64,000 nt of DNA from Terriglobus saanensis SP1PR4 (GCF_000179915.2 NC_014963.1:1922001-1986000); one strand, 5' to 3'. Positions 35,551-44,889 are shown, counted from the stretch's first letter. Numbers and translations are program-made. The notes: a model not told the origin generated them from the letters alone.

Positions 35551-37110
35551 CTAAACGGGTACCACCACGCCGCAGACCCGTCGCAGTTGGGAAAGTTCGC
35601 TTATGCCGAACACGACCTTTTCACACTCGCCGCCTGTCCCGCTCAGCAAGGCTAAGCTGCTTCCGTCCCGATCCAGATATCCGAACATATGCTCCAATCC
35701 ACGGCGCATGGCGTAGAGAGGTCGTGACCAGCCTCGCTTGTTCCAGTCGCTCCGTACGTCGGGTAGACCAGAAAGCTCTTCCAGGAGCACCCACGAGCCA
35801 GGTCGGAGATTCGGTTGAAAGCCAGTTACTGTCTTCTCCTCACCCATGCGCACTACTCGTTCTTCGAGAAGGCTCGGTTGCGGAAACTTCAAAGCGAACA
35901 ACGCCGCATACTCTCCAATTTCTTTGCGCCTTGCGTCCCATACCTCAGAGGGCATTGGAGCGAGAGCCTTGGCGCGCAACGACGCCAGATCGGAAAAGTT
36001 TCGTGCGCGTAACATCGCGTCCAGGGAAAAATGACCCGCATCGTGGAGCGCGTAGCCTCCGGTTCTCAACGTATCGCTATAGGTTGCAAAGTGCTCGATA
36101 CTCATCTGAATCAGAGCATCGGCGTGCGGTTCGGAGCTCGTATTGCTGCGGTAGCGACGCCTCGTTCTCTCGCTGACCTTTGAGTGGAGTCTCGCCTGAA
36201 GTAACTCCTGGACATAGCGTTTCTGTTCACTCGACCGCACGAACCTCCTATGCTTCGTTGCAAACAACTTCCCACGAGAACGGTGTTCCCACGGAAGGAT
36301 GAGCTCTGCGCTGCCGTCATACGCCCAGATCCCGCGTAAGCAGCGATACTCCTGCATCGGCAACCCCACCGCGAAGGCGCGCACACGTCCCGCGATTCGC
36401 ACCGACCCGGGATACAGAAACTCCTCCGTTCCGAAGTAGGAATGGTCTGCAGTGAGCAATTGCAATTTGCCCCGCGTGGCCACACAGCGGCTACAGCGAT
36501 ATCCGTTGCGAAACTGGAGCAGGTAGATCGAGCGTGGGTTGGGTCGGATCCGCTCCTCATCCGCAACTGGATCTACAAGTGCCATGGAACCCGGAGGAAG
36601 ACTGGACCCCAGACTGTCTTCGGTTCCTACGTGGAGATAGAAGGTGCCGGGATGATGCCATCTTGGACGGTTTAGCGCACGGATCGGGACCGCACTCTGC
36701 CAGCTTCGCACCAGCGTGTGCAGTGTAGCGTTTTGTGAAAACGCCTCGGCGGGGGCTAACTCCAACGGCAGTTGTACCGGATAATCCCGATTGAAGATGT
36801 ACGATTCCACGATGTGGGTACGCCCACCGTTGAGGTAGAGGTCATACTCTCGGATGGCATCAAGCGAATAGCCAAACAGACGATAGCCCCCCTCTTTCGT
36901 GAGCAGACACAGTGTCTCCAAATCTTCCAGCATCTGCACCATAGCGCGGTCGCGCGTGTGCCGTAGATTCGTGATGAGGTCTTTGATCCATTGCTCGCGC
37001 CGCTCGCGGACGCGTTGTTCGCGCTCATTGGCCGGTGGAATCTGCCTTAGAAGGCCGCGAATGTGTTCCACGCGCTCGATGATTTCATCGTAGTCGGCAG
37101 GTCGATACAT
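35551..37110 (-). CDS. Large protein with S24/LexA-like segment, upstream of PqqD gene
   Basis: 519 residues, ATG 37110 (GGAGAAGG upstream). The helical N-terminus (1-70) is highly charged ('NEREQRVRERREQWIKDLIT'). Residues about 155-250 resemble the S24 peptidase fold of LexA/CI: 'GTEDSLGSSLPPGSMALVDP' aligns with the usual '(G)DSMxPTxxxGxxVLVDP', followed by 'SIYLLQFRNGYRCSRCVATR' and 'YPGSVRIAGRVRAFAVGLP'. The C-terminal half (280-519) carries His/Ser-rich helices ('MSIEHFATYSDTLRTGGYAL') of unknown fold. No N-terminal HTH is evident. It may be a regulator whose self-cleavage residues are degenerate. It is 216 bp upstream of the PqqD gene. Confidence 0.6.
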   Translation of the reverse strand: MYRPADYDEIIERVEHIRGLLRQIPPANEREQRVRERREQWIKDLITNLRHTRDRAMVQMLEDLETLCLLTKEGGYRLFGYSLDAIREYDLYLNGGRTHIVESYIFNRDYPVQLPLELAPAEAFSQNATLHTLVRSWQSAVPIRALNRPRWHHPGTFYLHVGTEDSLGSSLPPGSMALVDPVADEERIRPNPRSIYLLQFRNGYRCSRCVATRGKLQLLTADHSYFGTEEFLYPGSVRIAGRVRAFAVGLPMQEYRCLRGIWAYDGSAELILPWEHRSRGKLFATKHRRFVRSSEQKRYVQELLQARLHSKVSERTRRRYRSNTSSEPHADALIQMSIEHFATYSDTLRTGGYALHDAGHFSLDAMLRARNFSDLASLRAKALAPMPSEVWDARRKEIGEYAALFALKFPQPSLLEERVVRMGEEKTVTGFQPNLRPGSWVLLEELSGLPDVRSDWNKRGWSRPLYAMRRGLEHMFGYLDRDGSSLALLSGTGGECEKVVFGISELSQLRRVCGVVVPV

Positions 37111-37756
37111 GGCGAAGCCTTCTCCTCTTGGTACTCAGCGTCGGAGTTGCGAATTCGCACAAAGCGGAGCCAGACCCTACCAACGTTCGACAACGGGCTT
37201 TCCGGAAAAACTCTGGCCCAGAACCGTGCAAATCGTATGCTTGCGTGCAAGTGCAGACGCATAACGATTCCTTAAAGACGCTTTCTTTTACTTGGATTTC
37301 GTATAGCTATTCCGGTGTTTTCCCAATCTGGAACGACTTGATGATTGAAATAAGTCGAGTCTCCAAAGCTGGACGTCACCATCTTGCTTTATGAGGACTT
37401 TCTTCGGAGGGAGATGGAATGTTAGGGGCCGCGCTAATACACGTCACGGTCAGCGACGCTTTTGGGAAGGATTGCAGCAGCACGGTGCAAACTAAAGAGT
37501 TGGTAATTCTAAGTTAGCAAATGTAATCCCTGACCCATTGACAGACAAGGAATCGGAGGTTCATTAATATTCCGACGAGGTGATAAGTCAAAGACTTCGC
37601 AGCTATGTATCGATCTCTGTTCTTGTTACTCCTGCACCTCTTCCCCCCAGAAGTTTAGTTACGTATGACTCGTCTCTTGGCACCGGCTCGCTTACAGTCC
37701 CAGAGCCAGGGTGCCGAACCTATTTCGTTCGCTTAAACCCGAAAAGGAAACCGGCC
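37111..37756. other. Divergent intergenic region
   Basis: 646 bp between the S24-like gene (minus) and the secreted propeller gene (plus). Moderately A/T-rich around 37260-37350 and 37500-37580, so promoters for both sides probably lie here. A sequence TTTTCCCAATCTGGAAC near 37318-37334 resembles the TTCCCA/TGGGAA palindromes seen before other secreted-protein genes in this window. No RNA gene recognised. Confidence 0.35.
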
Positions 37757-38812
37757 ATGAAAAACCTACTCAATCGATCCTCCAACTCCTCATTGATCAG
37801 CCAACGCGCTTCAACTAACTTCTGGCTTCTTTCTTCGCTCTTGATCGCGCTCCTCACTGTATTCACGGTCAGCGCCTCGGCGCAAAGCTTGTCATGGTCC
37901 GCTTCAAGCAGCTTAGGGGTAACAATCAGCGGTGTACCCGGACGCGAAACTCCCGCCGCCGCAGTCTACAACGGACAGATGTATGTCGCGTATACCTCCA
38001 CTTCCGTGGCGGACCAATTTGGCAACAAGTACGTCTATGTGGGCAGCGGCACCGGCGCAGCTTACTCCGGATTCGGCTATATCAATCCTTCGGGCGGTGT
38101 CGCGTCATCGAACACGAATCCCTCGCTTGTGGCCTTCAAGGGCAGGCTATACCTGGCGTTCAACAACGCAGCACCGACAGGAACAGAGTTTACTGACATC
38201 GTTAGCTTTGACGGTACTAGCTGGGGAGTCGTAACGGGTCTTCCCGTATCGGGCAATGTGCTCTACTCTCCATCTCTCGCTACAGACGGTACCTATCTCT
38301 ATGTAGCGCTTCTGGACGCTGCTACGCGGACGATGACGCTATGCAAATCGGCGGATGGGTCCACTTTCAGCTGCACAAACTTTGCCGGAAGTCTCCCTGA
38401 CTCGTTGGGCTATAACCCAGGTCTAGCTGTCTACAATGGGGTCTTGTACGCGGGTTGGGTGACGAATGCCAATAGCCATGACATGTATTACTACACTTCA
38501 TCCGACCAAGGAGTGACATGGACCAAGAGCAACGCTCTGGACGGCAGCCAATCTTCGTGCGCACCGCATCTCGGTGCACATAACGGGATTCTCTGGTACG
38601 ACGTCCGGACCAATGATGATGCTCACAAGTTCTCCCAGCGATACACAACGAATGGGGTTAGTTGGGCGAATGGTGCGGATGCGCATCTTGCGATGGAAGG
38701 AGAACCCGCAATTCAGGATGGATCGGGTCTTTCGATCTTTTCTCAATATTTTTACCTCTTCTACGCTTCGAATGACGGAACCAACACGCTTAATGTGACG
38801 CTCGGAAGTTAG
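37757..38812 (+). CDS. Secreted BNR/sialidase-like beta-propeller protein
   Basis: 351 residues from ATG 37757 (AAGGAAA upstream), with signal peptide reaching about residue 42 ('LLIALLTVFTVSASAQ'). The mature protein has six or so repeats around 'PAAAVYNGQMYVAYTSTS', 'PSLVAFKGRLYLAFNN', 'PGLAVYNGVLYAGWVTN' and 'PHLGAHNGILWYDVRT', one per blade, as in BNR/sialidase-like propellers. No catalytic triad of sialidases was identified, so a binding role is likely. Stands alone; a strong hairpin follows the stop. Confidence 0.75.
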   Translation: MKNLLNRSSNSSLISQRASTNFWLLSSLLIALLTVFTVSASAQSLSWSASSSLGVTISGVPGRETPAAAVYNGQMYVAYTSTSVADQFGNKYVYVGSGTGAAYSGFGYINPSGGVASSNTNPSLVAFKGRLYLAFNNAAPTGTEFTDIVSFDGTSWGVVTGLPVSGNVLYSPSLATDGTYLYVALLDAATRTMTLCKSADGSTFSCTNFAGSLPDSLGYNPGLAVYNGVLYAGWVTNANSHDMYYYTSSDQGVTWTKSNALDGSQSSCAPHLGAHNGILWYDVRTNDDAHKFSQRYTTNGVSWANGADAHLAMEGEPAIQDGSGLSIFSQYFYLFYASNDGTNTLNVTLGS

Positions 38813-38873
38813 CGCGTTCTGTGTAATCTGCGACCTCACAAGAACGATCATCCCGAAACTCTTGTGTCGGGCG

Positions 38874-38906
38874 GGACTATGGCAGTCGAAGTTGCTGCCA
38901 TAGTCC
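38874..38906 (+). terminator. Terminator-type hairpin after the propeller gene
   Basis: GGACTATGGCAG and CTGCCATAGTCC form a perfect 12-bp stem around a 9-base loop, 61 bp after the stop. No T-tract follows, so termination strength is uncertain. Confidence 0.6.
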
Positions 38907-39045
38907 TACCGCCTCGATCTTGATGAGCGCCATGCCTCATCGAATGCAAAACTGGAGAAAGTTGATGGAGAACCAGCAGCTCGGCGATGATTCAGCCACT
39001 TACTTCATTAACCAAAAATCCAGTTCTTCTGGTCCGGAGCGATCC

Positions 39046-40350
39046 ATGGCCTATCGCTTGATTGAGCGAAGCCTCTTGTTGGCTCTCTTGTTTGTCTGTG
39101 GGATGTATCGCGTGTGGCCCCAGGATAAGAATTGCTATTGTTCTATTTCTGGCTCAATCGTTGAGCAAGAGAATGTCCCCCTCTCTGCGGATGTGCTGAT
39201 ATACAAACTGGAAATTCAAGATGGGCGCGCGACCCCTGCACCGGCATGTACGACGAAGACGGATGGAGAAGGCCGCTATGTTTGTAATCTGCGTTCTAGA
39301 GGACAGTACATCGTCCAGGCACATGCACGGCAGCAGCCAGCGCGAGAGAAAGTTAATCTTCCGGCCCCGACAACCATCTATCCCGTGACCTTCTATCCAA
39401 ATACCACAAACGTAGATACAGCGATTCGACTTGTCATTACCGATGGCGAACGTGGCTCAGCAAACATCATGTTTGCCGCAGTGGAGCCATCCACAATTCA
39501 TGTGGCGCTTCCGACCAATCCCCCGAGGTCGTCGCTGACTGTGAGCATGCACGGGCATGACTATGATCTTGCTACGGAAATCATTGCAGCGTACAATGCG
39601 GCGGCAGGCACCTTCGACATCCATTCCATTTCCCCTGGAATCTATCGCATAGATGCTGGGTGGTATGCCGATGCCGCAGACCATCGGGCCACTGTGACTA
39701 CAACCACTCAGTCAAATTTGGTCGCAACGATCAACCTCCAGGAAACGACCAACGCACGCATCGAAGGAAAATTGCAAGAAGGCACATGGCCTCAGCTAAA
39801 GTGGCCCTCCGCATTGGTTTTGCGATCGACAGGAAACGGGATCCAGAAAGAACTCGCTTCATCGGTCAGCTCTGATGGACGTATTGTATTTCCATCCGTT
39901 CCTGCTGGGGAGTATCGATTGGCGGTTCAGGGTGCAGGCGATACGTTTGTGCAGTTGGTAGCGCTCAATGGAAAATCATTGCCCGACGGGCGCATTCCGG
40001 TCGCAGTTGGTGAACGCTATGGTCTTCTGGATATTCAATTGAGCAACCTTGCCGCGAGTGTCGAAGGGAAGGTGGACACCGGCTCGGAGACCGGCGCTGT
40101 GAGCGTTGTCATTCAATCCGAGTTCGACGGAGAGGTTCGCACACTAACGACGGATCAGCAGAAACACTTCCAGATTATGGGGTTGTCGCCTGGACAGTAC
40201 CGTCTTTATGCCTGGTCTAGTCTCCAGAATGTGGAGTACCGTAATGCCGATTACCTGGCCCGATTTGTTAGGGACTCTACCGAGGTGAATCTCGATGAGG
40301 CGGAGCATGCGACGCAAGTAGAACTTCATCTGTCGCAGCAAGTCGACTAA
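39046..40350 (+). CDS. Secreted protein with carboxypeptidase-regulatory-like repeats
   Basis: 434 residues, ATG 39046 chosen from GGAG at 6 bp and the signal peptide 'RSLLLALLFVCGMYRVWPQ'; MENQQ at 38965 is an alternative with its own GGAGA. The N-terminal domain (about 30-120) is carboxypeptidase-regulatory-like ('GSIVEQENVPLSADVLIYKL', 'TDGEGRYVCNLRSRGQYIVQ'). Similar beta-sandwich segments recur later ('FDIHSISPGIYRIDAGWY', 'IVFPSVPAGEYRLAVQG', 'FQIMGLSPGQYRLYAW'), so it is a chain of Ig-like modules. Such proteins are abundant in Acidobacteriota and probably act in surface binding. No enzymatic motif. Confidence 0.75.
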   Translation: MAYRLIERSLLLALLFVCGMYRVWPQDKNCYCSISGSIVEQENVPLSADVLIYKLEIQDGRATPAPACTTKTDGEGRYVCNLRSRGQYIVQAHARQQPAREKVNLPAPTTIYPVTFYPNTTNVDTAIRLVITDGERGSANIMFAAVEPSTIHVALPTNPPRSSLTVSMHGHDYDLATEIIAAYNAAAGTFDIHSISPGIYRIDAGWYADAADHRATVTTTTQSNLVATINLQETTNARIEGKLQEGTWPQLKWPSALVLRSTGNGIQKELASSVSSDGRIVFPSVPAGEYRLAVQGAGDTFVQLVALNGKSLPDGRIPVAVGERYGLLDIQLSNLAASVEGKVDTGSETGAVSVVIQSEFDGEVRTLTTDQQKHFQIMGLSPGQYRLYAWSSLQNVEYRNADYLARFVRDSTEVNLDEAEHATQVELHLSQQVD

Positions 40351-40963
40351 GCTGTCAAGGAACGATTGAGATAAACCCAGGAATGGACGAGCCATACTGA
40401 CAGGTCTACACACTGACGTTATTTCTTTCTAAGGTGCTGTCCGCATGGATTCTTCGAAGCCAAAGCTAGCACTCCTGCGTACTTTGATATTGTCAACTAG
40501 GCCATTCAAGCTTAGATCAGACGCGGTTGGGGGGGAGATGCCGTACTCGTGACACAAGTCCGTCAGCGACATCTCTTCCTTCTGGTAGCTCGATAAGAAC
40601 TGTAAGCGTTGGTCGTTCCGCGTTCAAAGACGCACGCTGCCACCGAAACACATGGCGCACACCGCACTCGTACCACTTGGGACGGAAACTGGAACCGTCT
40701 CCGTCTGTCTCACCGACGGAAAGCGTGTCGATCCCCCAGCAAAGCACCGTTGAACCCAACGGCGCCATCTGCAGAGCCGACACGTTGCAAATGATGACCA
40801 CAGATCTCAAGGGACAACCCACTCCCGACCCATCACACGTCGCCAACGTGTGATGTGCGGATTCATTCACACGACGAGCTGCACAAGTTGGAGACGATCG
40901 CCGCCGCAGGCGTCTCCGTGCCCCACCCTTTCCTAAACGGGCGACACGTGTTCGGGATACTAG
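40351..40963. other. Convergent intergenic region
   Basis: 613 bp between genes that converge. Open frames exist on both strands around 40517-40870, but neither reads like a protein and neither has a good start. The only clear structure is the perfect hairpin at 40831-40855. Confidence 0.45.
40831..40855. terminator. Bidirectional terminator-type hairpin
   Basis: CATCACACGT-CGCCA-ACGTGTGATG is a perfect 10-bp stem with a 5-base loop, in the spacer between convergent transcription units. It lies about 110 bp past the stop of the lipoprotein gene on the minus strand. Confidence 0.5.
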
Positions 40964-41926
40964 TTAGACAGCGCAACCCAAATAGTCGTAGTGTCCCTTA
41001 TCGGTCGCCGCGACCCTCCGAAGACCCCTAGTGTCTATATCGAAGCACCAAATATCAGAGGTTTTGTTCTTTCCGTCGTACAACGGCAGAAAAACGCTAT
41101 TTGTTCTAGCGCACCAAGCGCCTCTGTTTCCTCGAAACGACAAGCCTCTCATCTCAGCTCGATCCAGCAGCAGGATTGGCTGAGAACCTTTGTGAGGCAT
41201 AAGCTGAAGACCTTTGGTTCCTAAGATAAGAATATCCTTCGTTACCGGCGAGAATAACGCCGTTGCCGTGCCGGAAGGAGCGCCAGTCACACTGTCGAGT
41301 CGCCCCGACGAAAGGTTCAAGATCTGTAAGTCTGTATTTGCTTTCAAGTCCTCTCGACTGTAGCGGATCAGTAGCACTTCCTTTGCATCCCCGGAGACAT
41401 CTAGCAACTTGTACCAAAGCAGATTAGACGAAGAATCGCCAATCTTTTTTGTGAGTTCGAAGCTGTGGACGACAGTACCAGACCCAACATCGTAGAGATC
41501 CAGTGCAATCGACTTCCTGTCGGTGCCTATGGTCTGTGAAAGCAACCGAGTTCCTGACGAGAAGAGTAAGGGGGAGCCAAACCATCCGGAAGGATGTGGA
41601 AGTTCTTTATATTCCCATTTACCCCCGATGTTTTGCCATAGTCCTAAAAAGGATCGATAGGTCTTGTTCTTATACTCTTTGCAGTTGATGAGGAGCCGAT
41701 TGCCACTTAGCGAAAGACCGGAAAGTGTCGACAACGTGCGGTCCAAAAAAACGCGATCGTAGTCGCTACCATCGGATCGCATTATATAAAGTGCATCGCT
41801 TAGTGGCTTGTCGCCTATCCTAAGAAACGCAATGTCATCACTGTGGACCACTCTACTCGCGCAGCCCACAGTAGATAACAACAAACTTGCAAGCAGACCC
41901 CTCATATTTACAGAAGACAATGCCAT
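40964..41926 (-). CDS. Lipoprotein with TolB-like beta-propeller
   Basis: 320 residues; lipobox 'LLLSTVGC' with Cys22 (start 41926; MRGLL at 41905 is equally possible). The mature part has TolB/DPP-like blade patterns: 'ALYIMRSDGSDYDRVF', 'LSGLSLSGNRLLI', 'LLDVSGDAKEVLLIRYS' and 'SDIWCFDIDTRGLRRVAAT'. No peptidase domain follows, so it is a stand-alone propeller, probably for binding in the periplasm or on the outer membrane. Its start overlaps the end of the preceding gene by 19 bp, which indicates one operon with the two genes upstream. Confidence 0.7.
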   Translation of the reverse strand: MALSSVNMRGLLASLLLSTVGCASRVVHSDDIAFLRIGDKPLSDALYIMRSDGSDYDRVFLDRTLSTLSGLSLSGNRLLINCKEYKNKTYRSFLGLWQNIGGKWEYKELPHPSGWFGSPLLFSSGTRLLSQTIGTDRKSIALDLYDVGSGTVVHSFELTKKIGDSSSNLLWYKLLDVSGDAKEVLLIRYSREDLKANTDLQILNLSSGRLDSVTGAPSGTATALFSPVTKDILILGTKGLQLMPHKGSQPILLLDRAEMRGLSFRGNRGAWCARTNSVFLPLYDGKNKTSDIWCFDIDTRGLRRVAATDKGHYDYLGCAV

Positions 41927-42321
41927 CTAAAAATAGCCCCCGAGCCTCCTACCTGCGCATCCAACTGTGCCTGCAAATTAGGATCAGTGCAAGCTGGTTC
42001 AGCCTGGCTCCAATCCATTTGGATGTACCAGGACGAATTCGTGATGGCGTCGGGATGATCGCTGATACCGTCTGCCGTTTCTGTCGTTCCAGAAAACGTG
42101 CTAGCGCTACCTGCCGAGCCTCCTGTTGGATTCACATAGTTCAGGGAGCCTCTGTCGTTTACACCCCCAAGATAGGTTTCATCGAGGGGATTTGCTTCAA
42201 GTGCAACCGTGGTGACGTCGCGAATGCCACCGTTGAATGCCTTCTCGCCACAAGAAAAGGTGAAGAACATCAAGGCAAAGGGTGAAGCTCCGATAAGCAC
42301 GGCTTTTGCTAGAAGTATCAT
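41908..42321 (-). CDS. Small secreted protein of unknown function
   Basis: 137 residues, ATG 42321 after GGAGAGG. The hydrophobic N-terminus 'AVLIGASPFALMFFTFSCG' is a signal peptide, possibly with a lipobox-like Cys24. The mature part is Gly/Ser/Thr/Asn-rich ('YVNPTGGSAGSASTFSGTTE') with one C-terminal Trp-containing segment 'SSWYIQMDWSQAEPAC' and a second Cys near the end. No known domain. It lies between the NHL-repeat gene (27 bp upstream) and the lipoprotein gene (19-bp overlap). Confidence 0.6.
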   Translation of the reverse strand: MILLAKAVLIGASPFALMFFTFSCGEKAFNGGIRDVTTVALEANPLDETYLGGVNDRGSLNYVNPTGGSAGSASTFSGTTETADGISDHPDAITNSSWYIQMDWSQAEPACTDPNLQAQLDAQVGGSGAIFRWHCLL

Positions 42322-42348
42322 GGGGTCGCCTCTCCAGATCGAAATCAG

Positions 42349-43533
42349 TTAGTTGATATAGGTCGAAACGATATTGGCATTCATATCCACGCGTCGGATC
42401 GCATTATTACCTGAATCGGCTACATATAGGTAGCCGTTCGCGATTGCAATCCCTGTTGGCTTGTCGAACTTGGCAGATGTAGATGCTCCGTCCACGAGGC
42501 CACTTTGACCGCCAATCCCAGCATACGTGGTCACATTTCCCGCGGAATCCATTCTTCGTATGCAGTTGTTGAAGGTGTCGGCGATGTAGTACGCGCCGTC
42601 GCCTGAGTTGTAGACTACCTGTGTCGGTTTATTGAACCGGGCGCTGTTGCCCTGGCCGTCAGCATATCCGGCAGTGCCATTTCCCGCTAGAGTGGTGACT
42701 TGATTCGCACCGTTCAGTAAGCGGATCGCATGGTTTCCGGAGTCGACAATCAATGTGCCAATAGGGGTAGCCAATGCAACTGTGGGATAGCTAAAGCGCG
42801 CTACGCTGAGGTTGCCATCTATGAAACCTGGTACTTGAGATGCGATCAAAGTGCCAGCGTTATTGTTGGCGTCCATTGTGCGAATAGAGTTGTTGCCGGT
42901 ATCTCCAATGAGGAGGCCGTCCGTCGCGAAGCCCGTAGGTGAATTGAATCTAGACGCGGAACCGTTGCCGTCGGCATCTCCTAGACTTCCGCCACCCATG
43001 GTTACAACCTGCCCATTTGGCAGTCCATTTACCGACTGACAAGTGACCTGGTCGCCCGGTGCCTGTATGCACATACGTCGGATTGCGTTATTACCAGTGT
43101 CATTGATTCGAATCTCGATAAGACGAAGCCGCGTGGGAGGAAAGCCCGGACCGCTTTGGATATCTTGCGCAGTGTAGACGGCGGACAACCCCGTTGGGGT
43201 ATTGAATTGGGCGCTGGCAGGGCTACCGTCGTTGTACCCCGCTGTTCCCGATCCCGCCAACACACTCAGCGTTCCAAGACTCGGATTGAACATCTTAATA
43301 ACGTTGTTTCCCGTGTCCGCAATGTATAGGTTCCCATTAGCCACGGCGAGACCAGTTGGGTTGTGAAGGTTGTTAAAAGTGTAGTGAGCGTAACCAGTGA
43401 AATCGACGACGTTTGGCCCGTCGGCAAATACGGATGAGATTGGGATCCGGTTGAATGAGATCAAACTGACCGCTGCAATAAGAATCATCAGCGGCAATAT
43501 AGAAATCCTCATACGCTTCGTGCTTGCATGCAT
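42349..43533 (-). CDS. Secreted NHL-repeat beta-propeller protein
   Basis: 394 residues with a long signal peptide ('RISILPLMILIAAVSLISF'). At least six NHL-type repeats are visible: 'NPTGLAVANGNLYIADTGNN', 'FNTPTGLSAVYT', 'FNSPTGFATDGLLIGDTGNN', 'FNKPTQVVYNSGDGAYYIAD', 'FDKPTGIAIANGYLYVADSG', each ending in an IRR/IRRMD type strand. NHL propellers bind proteins or glycans. It is the first gene of a three-gene minus-strand operon. Its upstream region carries two palindromes (43618-43632 and 43747-43759). Confidence 0.82.
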   Translation of the reverse strand: MHASTKRMRISILPLMILIAAVSLISFNRIPISSVFADGPNVVDFTGYAHYTFNNLHNPTGLAVANGNLYIADTGNNVIKMFNPSLGTLSVLAGSGTAGYNDGSPASAQFNTPTGLSAVYTAQDIQSGPGFPPTRLRLIEIRINDTGNNAIRRMCIQAPGDQVTCQSVNGLPNGQVVTMGGGSLGDADGNGSASRFNSPTGFATDGLLIGDTGNNSIRTMDANNNAGTLIASQVPGFIDGNLSVARFSYPTVALATPIGTLIVDSGNHAIRLLNGANQVTTLAGNGTAGYADGQGNSARFNKPTQVVYNSGDGAYYIADTFNNCIRRMDSAGNVTTYAGIGGQSGLVDGASTSAKFDKPTGIAIANGYLYVADSGNNAIRRVDMNANIVSTYIN

Positions 43534-43617
43534 CCTCCTCAGAGCGCGTTGCTAGAGTGCGGCTGGAGTGATCGTCGGATCATGTTCACCTGGAGAAGAA
43601 TCGGTTAACTGTTTCAA

Positions 43618-43759
43618 CCCATTTTCAATGGGGAATACCCGTTCCAGTTACGATGCGGCGCGTCTATCGGCGCCTCTGAGATCAGAAAAATAGTAACGCC
43701 TCTTGCGAGGAATGGATCAACCGGCTTCAAAAAGGGCTGACCGACCTCCCAATTTGGGA
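43618..43759 (-). promoter_or_regulatory. Two palindromes upstream of the NHL operon
   Basis: CCCATT-TTC-AATGGG at 43618-43632, about 85 bp before the start, and TCCCAA-T-TTGGGA at 43747-43759, both perfect inverted repeats. A related site TTCCCAAATGGGGAAT lies at 24397-24412, 97 bp upstream of the fibre-like gene. They may be operators of a common regulator, but the arms vary. Confidence 0.3.
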
Positions 43760-44083
43760 ATCATTTGATCTGTGCATGCCAATAAGTTCTGACAGCTCAT
43801 CAAGACTAAGAAAGGGTTCATCATTCTTCACTCCATCTATGCTGCTTCTTACCGCCGCAACGGGAACGTTAGGAGCAAACACCAGCGCTCCGCGCTAAAC
43901 AAGGACACCAAACCTCCTAAGAGGTGAGTATACCGGGACACGCGTTACACATTGGACCGGGGACATCCATTACAAGTCCTTTGCGGTGGTACTGGCTTAA
44001 GTTAACCTTATGGCTATCGCTTCTAAATACTTAATCTCGTCGTCGGGGCCGTGGGAATGTGGTAATCCCGAAGGGATTTCCAA

Positions 44084-44130
44084 AGAGTGTGGAAAGGGTG
44101 GAAAGCCGGCTTTATGGCTTTCCATACTCT
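44084..44130. repeat. Palindromic (REP-like) hairpin element
   Basis: AGAGTGTGGAAAG and CTTTCCATACTCT pair at 12 of 13 positions around an inner GGAAAGCC/GGCTTTCC pair, giving alternative hairpins. An AATCCC-GAAG-GGATT stem precedes it at about 44064-44078. The arrangement resembles dispersed structured repeats rather than a terminator. No second copy was seen in the window. Confidence 0.35.
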
Positions 44131-44202
44131 GTCATTTCCATGGCCGCAGGGATCAGATAGACGGGTTCAGCTCTGCGCTGGAACTTCGATCACGACTGCC
44201 AA

Positions 44203-44736
44203 GCCACCGAATCGAAAGACCGCAAGACGCGCCTCGATCTCGCGATGCTGCTAGCGCGCGTAGGCGAGACCGAGAAGGCAAACGAGCTTGCCGACGTGCT
44301 CAGCCGCGAATACCCGTTGGACACGCTTACACAGAACTATTCACTGCCTATTGTTAGTGCCGCTGTCCGGTTACAGGAGAACGACCCGGCGGGCGCGATA
44401 GAAAGCCTCCGTCCAACCGTGAAGTATGAGTTCTCCATCCCGGACACCCTGAACAGCGTCTATCCGGCGTACCTACGTGGCCTCGCTTATCTGCAGATGG
44501 GCAACGGGGCACTCGCTGTTCCCGAATTTGAAAAAGTAATCGACCATCCTGGGATCGTAGGCCGATTCGTGATCGGAGCTTTGGCACGACTGCAGCTGGC
44601 GCGTGCCAGGGCAATGTCCGGCGACAAAACGTTGGCAAAGAAAAGCTATGAGGAATTCCTCGATCTTTGGAGAGGTGCCGACCTGGACCTTCCAATTTAC
44701 CGCAAAGCCAAAATCGAATATACGAAATTGGAATAA
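44203..44736 (+). pseudogene. C-terminal TPR fragment, Ser/Thr-kinase type
   Basis: The frame encodes about 175 residues of tetratricopeptide-like helices: 'RLDLAMLLARVGETEKANEL', 'IPDTLNSVYPAYLRGLAYLQ', 'GALAVPEFEKVIDHPGIVG'. It ends with 'LQLARARAMSGDKTLAKKSY', 'EFLDLWRGADLDLPIYRKAK', the standard tail of acidobacterial serine/threonine kinases and CadC-like regulators with TPRs. No kinase domain or start lies upstream; similarity begins abruptly after the hairpin repeat. It is a decayed gene end. Confidence 0.65.
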
Positions 44737-44889
44737 TCGGACACTTCGATTTTATTGAGTGCCATGAGCCAGCTTCCTTAATCGATGGGATTCCTGATCG
44801 GCCGCTTGAATGAGGAGAACAGGTCAAAGCACGTTTTGAGCCCGGAGCTAGCTCGCTGCAGGGGGAACACCGGCGCTTTAGCAACCTTC

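Larger units (their letters stand above)
43534..44202. other. Long intergenic region upstream of the NHL operon
   Basis: About 670 bp. Holds the putative operators listed separately, then a set of short self-complementary runs from 44056 to 44150 including a hairpin repeat. No complete gene. The plus-strand TPR fragment begins at its right end. Confidence 0.4.

Noticed and set aside
40517-40870. Overlapping open frames on both strands in the convergent spacer
   Set aside because: Composition is not protein-like, starts lack ribosome sites, and the region contains a terminator-type hairpin.
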